Shown here piece by piece: positions 8,638 to 19,596 of a stretch of 64,000 nucleotides of DNA. The translations under genes were made by a program, and so were the position numbers. The notes under the pieces are model-generated. The model worked only from the letters and a program-made list of their open reading frames with translations, was not told where the DNA came from and did no database searches. The number at the start of each line of letters is the position of its first letter. Within the stretch, counting starts at the first letter, position 1. This DNA comes from Microglena sp. YARC (lineage: Eukaryota; Chlorophyta; Chlorophyceae; Chlamydomonadales; Chlamydomonadaceae): NCBI GenBank assembly GCA_022414725.1, contig CM039466.1, positions 31,924,319 through 31,988,318 on the forward strand, read 5' to 3'.

Positions 8638-10027
8638 GGAACGTGCTGCTTGGCCCAGGCTGTGGAGCATTCTACCCCCCTCCACCTTGGACACTCACCC
8701 TAGCACTAACCCTGACCAGCGAGGCCTCCGTGGTCTTGAATCCCGATGGATTGCCTCAGCAACAGAGGGAGCGCTCGTTGTCACCCCTATTCCAGTCCCC
8801 TCCCCTGAAGACCTCCCACAGAACGCTTGGGTGGACTTACAACGTGTCCGCCCCTCCCGTCCAGGCCCAGCGGAGAGAACTGCTCAAAGACAAGACGAAC
8901 CTCAAGTCTCCCTCCCTCTACGTGCAGGCTTTTTGCAGGTGTGGGTACGCCTCGCTGACAAGACTCTCCACCGTCCTTATACCATCACTTGCCGGAGCTT
9001 GCTTCATGGCACCCTGGGCTGCAATGCGTTCCTTGCTCATGTACGAGGACGCTTCCAACGGGTCAACCAAGACGACCTCCCCTCCATAGTCTGCTCCAGC
9101 CCTGATTGCTTGCAGCTGCACACTGCTGACACAATGTCTCACGCTTTCTTGGAATGCCCTGATTCTGCCCTTGTCATAGACTGGCTCCTTTCCACTTGGG
9201 AGACCCTCACCGGTGGGCAGCGCCTTCCTCGTTGCCCCTTCTTCCTCCTCGGTGATGACATCACCCTTTGGCCCGGGACACCCCCTCCCCCTCTACCCTA
9301 AGGTTGTGATCCTTCCTGCGTATAACCACCTTGGGCGCGATATGGCAGGTCCGTTCGTCCCGGGCTGACAGACTGGACCATTCTGAGCCCCTTCACCACA
9401 AGGCTATCTGCCTTGCCCTTGGCCACCTTCACCAAGCCATCGCCAAGGACTGGATGCGCACCCAGACGGATCTTCGACACCTTGATAATGGCGCCTTCTG
9501 TCAAGATTGGTGGCGTGGCCTAGATTGCTCTCTCACAGTGGCTTCCTTTGCAAGCTTATGGGCCACCCCCCCGATCTTTTGCACCATGATTGGGGTCACT
9601 CCCGGTGACCAGGAGCCTGATACCCGCACCAAGGAAATGACAATCCCCATGGCCCCAGCGCTCCCTACAATCCCAGACCCAATCCCAGACCCAGCCCAAG
9701 CCCTAGTTCTAGACCCTGATCTAGACCCTGACCCAGATCCAGCCCATTACCCGGATCTAGACCTTGCTCTAGACCCTGACCCAGACCCAGCCCATTCCCG
9801 AGCTCTAGACCCTGATCTAGACCCTGACCTAGGTCCAGCCCACGCCCTAGCTCTAGGCCCCGATCTTGACCCTGACCTAGATCCAGCCCAAGCCCAAGAT
9901 CAAGACCCTGCCCCAGATCAGGATCAGGTTCCAGATTTGGACACAGCACTCGACAACGTTCCAGATCTGGGGCTAGATCTGGACCAAGATCAAGGTCCAG
10001 ATCTAGATCTTGAGATTGTCTCTGTCT
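8638..10027 (+). pseudogene. LINE-A ORF2 C-terminal part (zf-RVT and Asp/Pro/Leu-rich tail), copy 1
   Basis: Frames at 8687-9301 and 9331-10020 cover the ORF2 C-terminus, separated by a frameshift and stop near 9299. The first holds the zf-RVT-type zinc motif C-x4-C-x10-H-x4-C (about 9091-9155; HAFLECPDS at its end), typical of plant-type L1 ORF2 proteins. The second leads through GAIWQVRSSRADRLDHSEP and WWRGLDCSLT into a long tail of DPDLDPDPDPAH-like repeats (about 9670-9990). In other copies this tail ends soon after GPDL; here a deletion extends the frame artefactually into the 3' UTR. Confidence 0.8.
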
Positions 10028-10211
10028 TCATTCCTGTTCTACATGCCCTGACCAGTCTTTTAGGTTTTCGCTTTGCTTCTAGTTGTCTTTCTTCTTTTCT
10101 GGTTGCCTCCCTGCTTTTGGCTTGTTTTTGCAGTTTCTCCCTTAGTTTGCTTCCCCTAGCTCAGTTTCCATCCTTAGTTGCCTCCTTAGTTTCCCCCTTA
10201 GTTGCCTCCTT

Positions 10212-10245
<34 letters not shown>

Positions 10246-10620
10246 TTTTTTCTCTTAGTCTCTCGCATAGTTTTCCTTTCAGTCCTCCTTAGTTTGCATC
10301 TCCTCTTTCAGTCTTCTGATCCGGTGACGGTTAGAGGTTGCAATGTTATGGCCCCCCCCTTCTTTGGTCTTTTTTTCTAGTAGTCCTAGCCCCTTCTCTT
10401 GGGCTTCCTGTTTTTGGCTTCTTCCTTGCCTCTCTGGTTTGTTTGTCTTCTGTTCCTGTCCTCCTTTGTCCCTTACGTCGCCCAGGAGGTGTCCGTCCCT
10501 TAGCTGTCCCATAGCCGTTCTTGTCTTTTTCTTTGGTCTTTTCTCCTTGGTCACAAAGGGCTAGGTTTTATCAGTTGCGCCTTTTCCTGGTTCCCCCCTT
10601 TGTAAAAAAAAAAAAAAAAA
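8638..10620 (+). mobile_element. LINE-A copy 1, 5'-truncated (ORF2 C-terminus and 3' UTR)
   Basis: This begins inside ORF2 and runs through the zinc motif, the Asp/Pro/Leu tail, the 3' UTR with 31 consecutive C (10215-10245), the hairpin (ACAAAGGG 10553-10560, CCCTTTGT 10596-10603) and 17 A (10604-10620). It lies in gypsy RNase H with no target-site duplication. The 5' junction shows the shared bases ACCGAG, as in microhomology-mediated attachment of the cDNA end. Confidence 0.9.
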
Positions 10621-11757
10621 TTGGTAACAGACCACAATCCGCTCACGTACTTCGATACCAAGGCGGTCCTTTCGCGACGCATTTTTTTTATTTTTACAAA
10701 TGGACCTTGCGCCTTTTAGCTATACTTGGGAGTATCGCGCAGGTCGCAATAATATGGCAGACCCAGTCAGTCGCAACCCCAACCTCTCCGCCCCTGCCGA
10801 AGTCACCGTTGCGCACCAGCTGTTGGTGTTCTCTCTCTTGGTCAGCGAATGCCGCCCCCGATCAAAAAAGCAACGTCCTATTGCGGTCGGCCCCACGGTC
10901 GTTGATATCCTACCCCGACCACCGACAGTACTACCCGTCCCTTCGGTTCCGCTCAAAGAAACGCGACGATGCAGACGTCCGATGCCCTTGGCATCGGCTC
11001 CCTCCTCTTTATATATCATGGATAGAATTTTAGCGGGGTACAAAACGGACTCTAACTTCACGCCAGGCTGCAAGCGCCTCCGTGATAAATTTTCCAGAAA
11101 CGGGTACTGGTTCAAGAAGAACAAGTACGGACGCGAATTTTTTCGTGTACCACTGGACGCTGCACTTCGCCTGGATATTATCCGTGAAGCCCACGATCCG
11201 GTATACATGGGCCATTGCGGTCGCACCAAGACGTTGGAACTTGTCACACGCACTTTTACTTGGGCAAAAGTCACGGCAGACTTAACTGTCTTCGTCCAGC
11301 AGTGCCATAAGTGCCAAACGAACAAACCAGGTAACGCGAAGCCGAACGGTACCATGGTTCCCGTGGAGATTCCTGAGAAATTCTGGGAATGCGTCTCCAT
11401 GGACCTCATTACGGCGCTTCCGCCTACAACGTCTGGCCATGATGCCATCGCTGTTTTTGTAGACAAATTGTCTAAAATGGTTCATGTCGAACCTTGTCAT
11501 ACTACAATTAACGCGGAGGAATTCGCTTCCCTGTACCTCAGTCGTGTTATCCGATATCATGGTATCCCAAAGAAACTCCTAAGTGATCGCGACGCGCGAT
11601 TCACAGGACATTTCGGCGTGGCTCTCCATCGTTTAATGGGCACGCGACAAGCATTTTCAACAGCGTTCCATCCGCAGACTGACTAAACAAATGAACCGGG
11701 TAGGTCAGACTGAACAAAACAACCGGGTAATTGAGGACATGATTCGCCACTACGTGG
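10621..11757 (+). pseudogene. Ty3/gypsy RNase H end and integrase
   Basis: 10621-10680 encodes LVTDHNPLTYFDTK (third RNase H acid). After a T-rich micro-insert, the frame 10700-11686 continues through SYTWEYRAGRNNMADPVSR into the integrase. The HHCC zinc domain is visible as H(D)PVYMGHCGR, then CHKCQTNK. The catalytic core shows MDLITALPP (Asp 1), LLSDRDARF (Asp 2) and FHPQTD just before a stop at 11684-11686. A degenerate repeat follows (CAGACTGA at 11675 and 11705), after which QNNRVIEDMIRHYV is readable, so the third acid lies in a damaged duplicated stretch. Integrase joins cDNA to the genome. Element-B sequence begins at 11758. Confidence 0.85.
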
Positions 11758-12508
11758 GGTTAATTTGGGACCACCCGACCCCCATCCTTAGTACTTCAGA
11801 AGCAGCTCTCTCCTGATTCCATTCTTACGAGCCCCACCCACTTCCTCCTTCCTCTCAGAATCCTCCATCTCCTCCCTCTCATCCCTGCTCCTTCATGTCA
11901 GCTGCTGCTGAGATACCTAGTAGACGAAGCTTTAAGGCGACAATTGGAGCTGGAGGTCCTTTTTTCGCGCGATTTTTTTGTGTTTTTTGGCCTTAGACAG
12001 GTGTTGTGCTGTTGAGACTCATTCCCTCTTTCTTGAATTCTCAGTCAGCAGGTCTCCTTTTGAAGGTCTGCATTGGCCAGCATCTTCTTGTTCTCTTATT
12101 AGAGACTTGCCGATCCTGGAGTGTGACATTGGTTGGAAACCATAGCGATACAGTTTGTCTTAGCATTTTGCTGCCCTAGAGGGCTGGCTAGTAGTTTTTG
12201 GGGGTGGATCTGCTGCTCCTGCCCTGAAGACTGTTTTTGTTTGCTTTTTCCCGGACCTGTTTATCAGTAGCATGCCCTGCTTTGGTCTTCTTCCTTACAG
12301 AGCTTGCTGGTCTGCATTGGAGAAGAAGTGGCATGCTACTTGACAGCTGAGCTGGCACACCGGTCTGCTGATGGAGTGATGCCATGATGCACCGGACTGT
12401 TATAGGAGTGATGCCCTGTACCGTGTTGTTTCTTGCGTCTGCAGGTTCAGGAGGCTTACTTAGGAGCTACATAGTTTTTGTTACCTTGTTACCGCTACCT
12501 TTGAACCG
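11758..12508 (+). mobile_element. Element B copy 2, 5' fragment (partial monomer plus start of body)
   Basis: A partial 423-bp monomer (11758-11969) joins the body at CTGGAGGTCCTTTTTTCG followed by CGATTTTTTTGTG, the same join as in copy 4 (39150/39151). It ends at GAACCGT, where an antisense element B begins with a T run. The rest of this body was not found downstream, so the 3' part was probably lost when or after the antisense copy inserted. Confidence 0.75.
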
Positions 12509-13065
12509 TTTTTTTTTTTTTTTTTTTACATAGGGAGGAACCAGGAAAGGGAACATCTGATAAAACCTAGCCCTATGTGACCAAGGAAGAAAAACCAAAG
12601 AAGAAGACTAGAGGACATGGACCAAAAGTCCGCTAAGACAAAAATCCAAGACAAAAGACGAAAAGACTAGGGGACAAAAGAACGAGGGACACAAACTAAT
12701 TACTAGGAGGACAAAGGACAAAGGGCCTTCCGAGCACCACCCCCACCTCCAAGCAACACTGTTCCTCCCCAACCAATAAAACACCACTGTAACCTCCAAG
12801 AGCAACACAGAAAAAGAAGGAAAGGCATGCACCATAAGGTCTTGCTGATCTAAGATTAAAACACTGCAGGGCATCACTCCTGTAACAGGCCAGTTCATCA
12901 GGGCATCACTCCTTTAGCAAACCAGCACAGACTCTCAGCAGCCTAGTAACATGTCGCTAGGTCACCCATGCAGATCAGCAAGCTCTGCATAGACGACCAG
13001 AGCGCGGCATGCAACAAAAAACAGGACGGGGCCAAAGCTAACACTAACAAGGTATCTAAAGAAGC

Positions 13066-13362
13066 TATCAGCTTGGATAACACTCCGGAGAGTGGACTTT
13101 GTATGTGCAGCACGCCAAACATAAATGCGGAGACGAGAATAAGTTACAAGCACAGGAGACCCATTAAGGGGCACCAGTGGAGGAAAGGGGGCGGTAGCCT
13201 GGAACCTGATCAGGGTACAGGCTAGACAGCGCGTGTCAGAAGAACCGATGACGCAGTCAACAGGAAGCTGACATAGTACTGTCAGGACCGATAGTTCTAA
13301 GGGAGTACACAAGGAGTCACCAAGACATAAAACAAGCGAGAGCACCGCTATTCATGCTGATA
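13066..13362 (-). repeat. 3' LTR of the LARD-like element
   Basis: 297 bp with TATCAGC/GCTGATA ends. It differs from the partner at 17036-17332 at a handful of positions, for example near the CGCCAAACATAAATG block and at CAACAGGAAGC versus CAACAGAAGC. Confidence 0.8.
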
Positions 13363-16300
13363 CTCCACCTATGACGCAGGTGACATATAATACTAGTACT
13401 CCACCTATGGCACTGGGGACATAGAACCATAAACTGGTAGGAAACAAAAATTATTAAGGAACGGCGGAAAAACAGGAAACCAGAAGAAAGCCTTGTCTAA
13501 AATAAAAGGATTAGAAAGGATGAACCCAAAACCACTGTAGTACTCCGAAAATGTAGCAGCAAAAAACTTGGGTCATACCGAGCTGAGCTGAGACCAAAAT
13601 GGAAATGTAACCATCCATGGTAAGCGCAAAAATACTATTCATCCAGAATAGTAGGCACCAAACCAGAAAATCACAGGGAGGCCAAACAGAAATCAATCCT
13701 AATACCAAAGGAAGGGGAACATTCGGTGACTGAAAGAACCGAGAACTTAACCTAAAGAGAAGACTGAAAAAAAAACGTATATCAAAGTTGGGGAACAACG
13801 GTATAGAAAACCCGATCCGGGAATAGGAACCTAACGCCAATCAATGATAACCAAAGAGACGGATTGAAATATCGTGTGAGTGCAGCACACGAGAGAATCA
13901 AAGCCTAAAGGACGCAGACAAGAGGACACTAAAGACTACGATGGAAAAAAAAAGTCGATGGAAAAATCCACTACCTTAAAAACTATTCTTAGCATAGAAT
14001 TCATGACTAGGTTGGGATGAAAAAAACATGATGAACTGGTTTCTTACCCAAAGATGGAAGTAAGAAGATTTATGAAAGTTAATTATCATAAATCCCCAAT
14101 CACGGCACTAACTAAAACATTCTAGGAGGTGGGTATCGCACCGCAAAGAACTCATGCACTCAAGACAAACCAAGCGCCTAACTAAAGCAAACCAAACTTG
14201 CAGCAACTGAAAAAATCCATAGGATGCGAAGTTAAAATTTTCAAGAAACTTGTAACCAACAAAGGAAACACAGTTCAATGAACAATAGAAGGGTAGATGT
14301 ACAACCATAGTACATAAAGCCTATTGTCCACCTGAAAAATAGTAAACGCATAAAAAGGACTTCAAAGAATTTACTGCAAAGGATGGACTGAAAGGGCGCT
14401 TGAAATACACTCGGTAAACAAGAAAGAGGTGAGCGGCGGTACATCTGCAAGTACAACTGCAAGATTACCCAGCCCACCAATTCACAGTAAAATCCGAAGG
14501 GAAACAACTACTACACTCCACAAAAAGTTCCAATCACATGAGGGGCTGGTGATCTAAAAACAGTGTGGAGTAAAAAGAAATAGCTAATCTATGATGAGCT
14601 CCACCGAACGAACCATCAGCCTATGGAAAAAGAGTCAAAAACCATCAAGACGCTATAACGGTGGTCTGAATTAAGTACCACCCTCCACCAAAACCAAGAA
14701 AGGCAGCTGAAAGGAAGCTGCCTAAACAAAGCGTCGTAACGCTCCACCAATCTAGACTACCCTATAAGTCAGTCTAGGAGGTGCTGAGGAATAGGCACTC
14801 ACACATAGGGCCATGTTAACCTACGTATGAGAACCAGCAGCACCTAAAACAATGAATCCTGGGTTGACTGTAACACCCCAGCCATACGCAGTATCAAGCT
14901 AGACCAGTGTTCAAGATCATCACTTACCCATTCGGCAACGGCTACATCATCACATGGGCTTGACCCGAGTAATCCACCAGGGACGACAGGAGGCGTCGGA
15001 ATTATCGACACCCGCGAGCCATCCGAGGTGGTCGGAGGTTGGCGACTATTAGTCAATGGACCTGATCCAGGTACCACTATGATCGAAGGCTGTCTAAATC
15101 CTAAAGCTTCACCGCTAAAACGTGGCACAGAGGAGGGCCTGGCGACCCCCTGAGATTCGGCTAAGATTATAGCTGGATATCCAACTCCCACCCGCCCTAA
15201 AACTTCACACACAATACAGCAAGATCAGGCCCTGGTCTAGAATGCAACAATGATACATCCCAGCCAGGCCAGCCAACAACAATTGGGGTTGTTAAAGGGC
15301 GTAGGGAATTACCGGTAACACATAACATATCACCGTTTGATGGCAGGAGGGATGCAAGCGGGCACGGGGACCCATACTAATGGGAGAACCCAGAAAGACA
15401 GTTTAGAACTGAACTGGAGATAGAGAGTACATCACTACTCACTACTAACTGGCGCAACATTGGAAACCCAAATATAATAACCCTTACTCACCAGGGAATA
15501 CCCAACCAGTCTACCAAATAATGCCTTTCTAACTAGCTTGTTGCGTGACTGCCCAATACTAAGATTACATAGCAAGGGCAACCAAACAAACGCAACAACG
15601 ACACATCAGGTGCAACCCCAAAGAAAAGCTCCGAAGGAGTCTTGTCTCCCTAGATGAACACGCGATTGCAAAAGATAACACACTAGCACCATGCTGAGCA
15701 GTGCCATCATCAACAACTCATGCATGCCCCAACTAATCGAGATCAACCATGCCTCTATACCACTTAACTAAAAAATCCTAAGCCCTATCAGAACTCAAAC
15801 ACTTGAACCCAAACTCACGTAGCTAAGGCATGCACCTAAGGGGGGAACCAGGGGCACGGGAAGACAAAGTAGTAACCTCTGACGAACCACGGAACGCACC
15901 CAGGGGTCACAAGGAGCCTAAGAGAGAAAAATATCCACCAAGATATCATGCCAAAGATCCTCCACGGCCGCTGGACTAGGGCCAGGACGGCGTCCACTGC
16001 GGCCTGTAGCATGGGCGAAGTCCGGCGCTGCGAGAACTGGGATCACAGAAGGTGGGGAAGCGTTAGGTCGAAGTCGAGATTTGAGGTATGGGTAAAAAGG
16101 AGACGAGAATGACAGTGCAGCAAGTCGCACCTGGTGCAGATAATCGCACCAATGGCAGAAAATCGCAAATCGCAAGGGCAGAATTCGAACATTTATCGCT
16201 AGGATGCGAAGAGCAGAGCCGAGGCATGTAAAGGTCCTAATATCCCGCCGTCGATGATCAGTCAATCCCAAGTCCCCCCCTCTATCGCTCGACTCACCCG

Positions 16301-17035
16301 GTTGGGGGGTAGAGGGAGCAGCACCCGTAGTGGTGCTGACCATACCCCCCTGCTTCCTACCACCTCCAGAATCTCCAGGTCCAGACTCGTAGGTCGTCCT
16401 CCTCTGGCGAATCCTACGGCAGTGCCGGCGATCCGCCAGCTTGATCGAAAAAATTCTCCAGAAGGTAGCACAGAGCCACTAGAGCGCAAGCTCAAGCAAG
16501 TAGCCGACCGTCGGCAGGGCAGAGCAAAGGGGGCAAAGACGACGTAGACATCAGCAGGGAGCTTGGTCGGCTTGGCAACCTCCGGTATGCAGGCAGAGCC
16601 TCAAACACCGGAGAAAGGTTAGCGATGTCAAGGACGCGAGCAGACGAAGACGGGGTATCTCCACCGATGTCCAGGCTAGTCGCCGACTTGAGTCTGCACG
16701 TCTCAGTCATCTACGACAGACGGGAGGAGGCGACAGACGGCAGGGGAGAAAAGGAAGAGAAGATGGAGGAATGATCGGGGGGGGTTACTTCCACGATGGC
16801 GGAAGGACTCTCATGACCGCTAGCAGAGGCAGCTGGTGCACAAACGTCTAGCCAATCATCAAGAGGAGCCGTTCCTCCGTTGGAAGGATTGGTCGCAGCC
16901 ATCGCTGAGAATGATACTGCGCATCCCGCGCGTCCAGGAAAGACCATCCATGTCATGGAGTTTCTCAAAATGGCGGGAGGTCCTCGCGGAAGTTGCATCG
17001 TAAAGCAGTGGTAATAAATGAAGGACCGTATAACC
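13363..17035 (-). other. Interior of the LARD-like element, no recognised gene
   Basis: This is 3.67 kb. The longest minus-strand frames are 15918-16343 (141 codons), 14844-15212 (122) and 13511-13840 (109). A frame at 16711-16998 begins 37 nt inside the 5' LTR with an ATG and reads MAATNPSNGGTAPL, a plausible remnant of a gag start, but it stops after 95 codons and the following frames do not join. No retroviral catalytic motif is visible. The sequence 5'-GGTTATACGG just inside the 5' LTR (minus strand) is the expected place for a primer-binding site; I could not match it to a tRNA with confidence. Confidence 0.5.
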
Positions 17036-17332
17036 TATCAGCTTGGATAACACTCCGGAGAGTGGACTTTGTGTGTGCAGCACGCCAATCTATAAATGCG
17101 GAGACGAGAATAAGTTACAAGCACAGGAGACCCATTAAGGGGCACCAGTGGAGGAAAGGGGGCGGTAGCCTGGAACCTGATCAGGGTACAGGCTAGACAG
17201 CGCGTGTCAGAAGAACCGATGACGCAGTCAACAGAAGCTGACATGGTACTGTCAGGACCGATAGTTCTAAGGGAGTACACAAGGAGTCACCAAGACATAA
17301 AACAAGCGAGAGCACCGCTATTCATGCTGATA
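17036..17332 (-). repeat. 5' LTR of the LARD-like element
   Basis: Same ends and length as the other LTR. On the minus strand a TATA-like CATTTATAGATTG lies about 65-75 bp before the inner end and could serve as a promoter. Confidence 0.8.
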
Positions 17333-17768
17333 GAAGCAAATCAAACTCCTTAGAAAACGTCCTGGACGGTGAAAGGGTAGAACCCCCACAAGATCCACTG
17401 ACCAGCAAGGAAAACCTTAAAGGCGCACTAAAGCAGCTGGCACTTTAAAGCAAATAAACCGGTAGCCTGTGCATCAGGGCATCACTCCATTAGCATGTCA
17501 GCGCAGTCTATCAGCAGCCTAGTATCATGCCACTAGGTCGCCGATGCAAATCAGCAAGCTCTGCAAAGACGACCAAACGCGGCATGTCTACGGTTCAAAG
17601 GGAGCGGTAACAAGGTAACAAAAACTATGTAGCTCCTAAGTAAGCCTCCTAAACCTGCAGACGCAAGATACAACACGGTACAGGGCATCACTCCTATAAC
17701 AGTCCAGTGCATCAGGGCATCACTCCATCAGCAGACCGGCGTGCCAACTCAGCTGTCAAGTAGCATGC

Positions 17769-18401
17769 AAGAGTTAACGAAGCACGGGCGATTGGCAGCA
17801 AAATGCGAGGCCTGCAGCAGATGCACTGACACAATTGGATCGGTTGCGAGCAGTGACGGAAGCGAAATAAGGGAATTTGTGCAGCACGGAGATAAGACAA
17901 GAACAGGTCAAATTTCAAAACAACTACCTCGCACTTTTCCACGCCGAAGAGGGTGCGACGCCGTGATACTGAAAAGAAAGTTGGAAATAAAGGAGGAAAG
18001 AAAGCACGACGTCAACATTTTCTATGAGCAACACAATGGGAACAATGGAAGTGAGTCGAGGCGAGGGAATTTGAAGTGGAATGAAGGTTGGCGTGGCTTA
18101 CTTGCAAGCCAATTGGCCCAGAGGGGTACAGGTCAGATCTACAAAAACAGGTCCACGGTGGATTGCTCGCCGCATGGCGATATGTCTTACAGGTCTGAGA
18201 GATTTCGCCTGCAATCCACCTTGGCTAAATGTAGGCGAAAATGACACCATGCCAAAACATAAATCAAAATTACTAAAAGCACTGACAGGTCATCGTATCT
18301 CCCCGCAGTTCCACAGCAGTTTTAGTGATGTGTGGCACTGATTGAAATCATCCTGGTTTCGCCCTAAAACATGTAGCAGCATAGCCTGCTAATAGCCAAA
18401 C
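17769..18401 (+). other. Unassigned unique sequence, possible small ORF
   Basis: These 633 bp do not repeat elsewhere in the window and carry no TE hallmark. A plus frame (17741-18244) crosses into it from element-B sequence and holds a Cys pair (CEACSRC) and a basic stretch (LKRKLEIKEERKHD), but it has no supported start and ends in CRRK. It is the left flank of LINE-A copy 2 and may be host DNA or an older repeat. I cannot assign a function. Confidence 0.3.
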
Positions 18402-18432
<31 letters not shown>

Positions 18433-19035
18433 GGGGGGAACCAGGAAAAGGCGCAACTGATAAAACCTAGCCCTTTGTGACCAAGGAGAAAAGACCAAAG
18501 AAAAAGACAAGAACGGCTAAGGGACAGCTAAGGGACGGACACCACCTGGGCGACGTAAGGGACAAAGGAGGACAGGAACAGAAGACAAACAAACCAGAGA
18601 GGCAAGGAAGAAGCCAAAAACAGGAACCCAAGAGAAGGGGCTAGGACTACTAAGAAAAAAGACCTATGAAGGGGGGGGCCAAAACATTGCAACCTCTAAC
18701 AGTCACCGGATCAGAAGTCTGAAAGAGGAGATGCAAACTAAGGAGGACTAAAAAGAAAACTATGCGAGAAACTAAGAGAAAAAAGGGGGAGGGGGGGGGG
18801 GGGGGGGGACTAAGGAGGCAACTGAGGGGGAAACTAAGGAGGCAACTAAGGGTGGAAACTGAACTAGGGGAAGCAAACTAAGGGAGAAACTGCAAAATCA
18901 AGCCAAAAGCAGGGAGGCAACCAGAAAAGAAGAAAGACAACTGGAAGCAAAGCGAAAAACTAAAAGACTGGTCAAGGCATGTAGAACAGGAATGAAGACA
19001 GAGACAATCTCAAGATCTAGATCTTGATCTGGATC

Positions 19036-19596
19036 TTAGCGCAGATCTGGACCTTGATCTTGGTCCAGATCTAGCCCCAGATCTGGAACGTTGTCGTGTG
19101 CTGTGTCCAAATCTGGAACCTGATCCTGATCTGGGGCAGGGTCTTGATCTTGGGCTTGGGCTCGAACTAGGTCAGGGTCAAGATCGGGGCCTAGAGCTGG
19201 GACTTGGGCTGGAACTAGGTCATGGTCTAGATCAGGGTCTAGAGCTCGGGAATGGGCTGGGTCTGGGTCAGGGTCTAGAGCAAGGTCTAGATCCGGGTAA
19301 TGGGCTGGATCGGGGTCAGGGTCTAGATCAGGGTCTAGAACTAGGGCTTGGGCTGGGTCTGGGATTGGGTCTGGGATTGTAGGGAGTGCTGGGGCCATGG
19401 GGATTGTCATTTCCATGGTGCGGGTATCAGGCTCCTGGTCACCGGGAGTGACCCCAATCATGGTGCAAAAGATCGGGGGGGTGGCCCATAAGCTTGCAAA
19501 GGAAGCCACTGTGAGAGAGCAATCTAGGCCACGCCACCAATCTTGACAGAAGGCGCCATTATCAAGGTGTCGAAGATCCGTCTGGGTGCGCATCCA
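19036..19596 (-). pseudogene. LINE-A ORF2 tail, copy 2, antisense segment
   Basis: The minus-strand frame reads from WMRTQTDLRHLDNGAF through WWRGLDCSLT to the Asp/Pro/Leu-rich tail and stops at TAA (19036-19038) after GPDLR. It shows where the ORF2 tail ends without the frameshift of copy 3 or the deletion of copy 1, so GPDLR-stop is probably the native C-terminus. The tail is strongly acidic and its DNA is a degenerate GACCCTGATCTA-type minisatellite. Confidence 0.75.

Larger units (their letters stand above)
1..11757 (+). mobile_element. Ty3/gypsy LTR retrotransposon, decayed, interrupted by nested insertions
   Basis: Pieces of one Ty3/gypsy polyprotein lie in canonical order on the plus strand: gag (28-1038), post-gag segment (1039-1443), a linker (1785-1867), pre-protease and protease (2354-3012), RT (3163-4077), RNase H (4161-4438, 8543-8637, 10621-10800) and integrase (10800-11757). 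The gaps are LINE-A tail 1440-1784, element B 1868-2353, a SINE-like unit 3013-3162, an AT-rich replacement 4078-4160, a composite insert 4439-8542 and LINE-A 8638-10620. Reading across the gaps restores family motifs, which shows these are insertions into one element. The 5' LTR is outside the window. The 3' end is lost at 11757, where element-B sequence begins. Internal stops and frameshifts make it inactive. Confidence 0.9.
13066..17332 (-). mobile_element. Non-autonomous LTR retrotransposon (LARD-like), 4.27 kb
   Basis: Two 297-bp direct repeats (13066-13362 and 17036-17332) begin TATCAGC and end GCTGATA, a perfect 7-bp terminal inversion, and are flanked by GAAGC at 13061-13065 and 17333-17337. 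The copies differ at only a few positions. The purine-rich ATAGGTGGAG (minus strand) next to the 13362 boundary looks like a polypurine tract, so the element reads on the minus strand with its 5' LTR at 17036-17332. The 3.67-kb interior shows no RT, integrase or protease motif in any frame I examined. This suits a large retrotransposon derivative that moves with another element's proteins. LTR ends are TA...TA rather than TG...CA. Confidence 0.75.
12509..17768 (-). mobile_element. Antisense element B, 5'-truncated, split by an LTR element
   Basis: A T run (12509-12527) and hairpin arm ACATAGGG (12528-12535) begin an antisense element-B body covering 12509-13065 and 17333-17768. The interruption is the LTR element 13066-17332 with target duplication GAAGC. 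The right end stops inside the body at GTCAAGTAGCATG, followed by unrelated sequence, so this copy lacks monomers. Confidence 0.8.

Noticed and set aside
9665..9949. Minus-strand frame rich in Gly/Leu/Gln, (L)GLDLGQG repeats; also its mirror at 19098-19382
   Set aside because: It is the complement of the Asp/Pro/Leu minisatellite of LINE-A ORF2 and has no independent support.
10700..11686. Integrase frame as an intact domesticated host gene
   Set aside because: It is flanked by the RNase H of the same gypsy element, ends in a premature stop within the core and lacks an independent start.
13511..13840. Hydrophobic minus-strand frame of 109 codons inside the LARD-like element
   Set aside because: Phe/Leu-rich without domain or start context; probably chance in non-coding interior.
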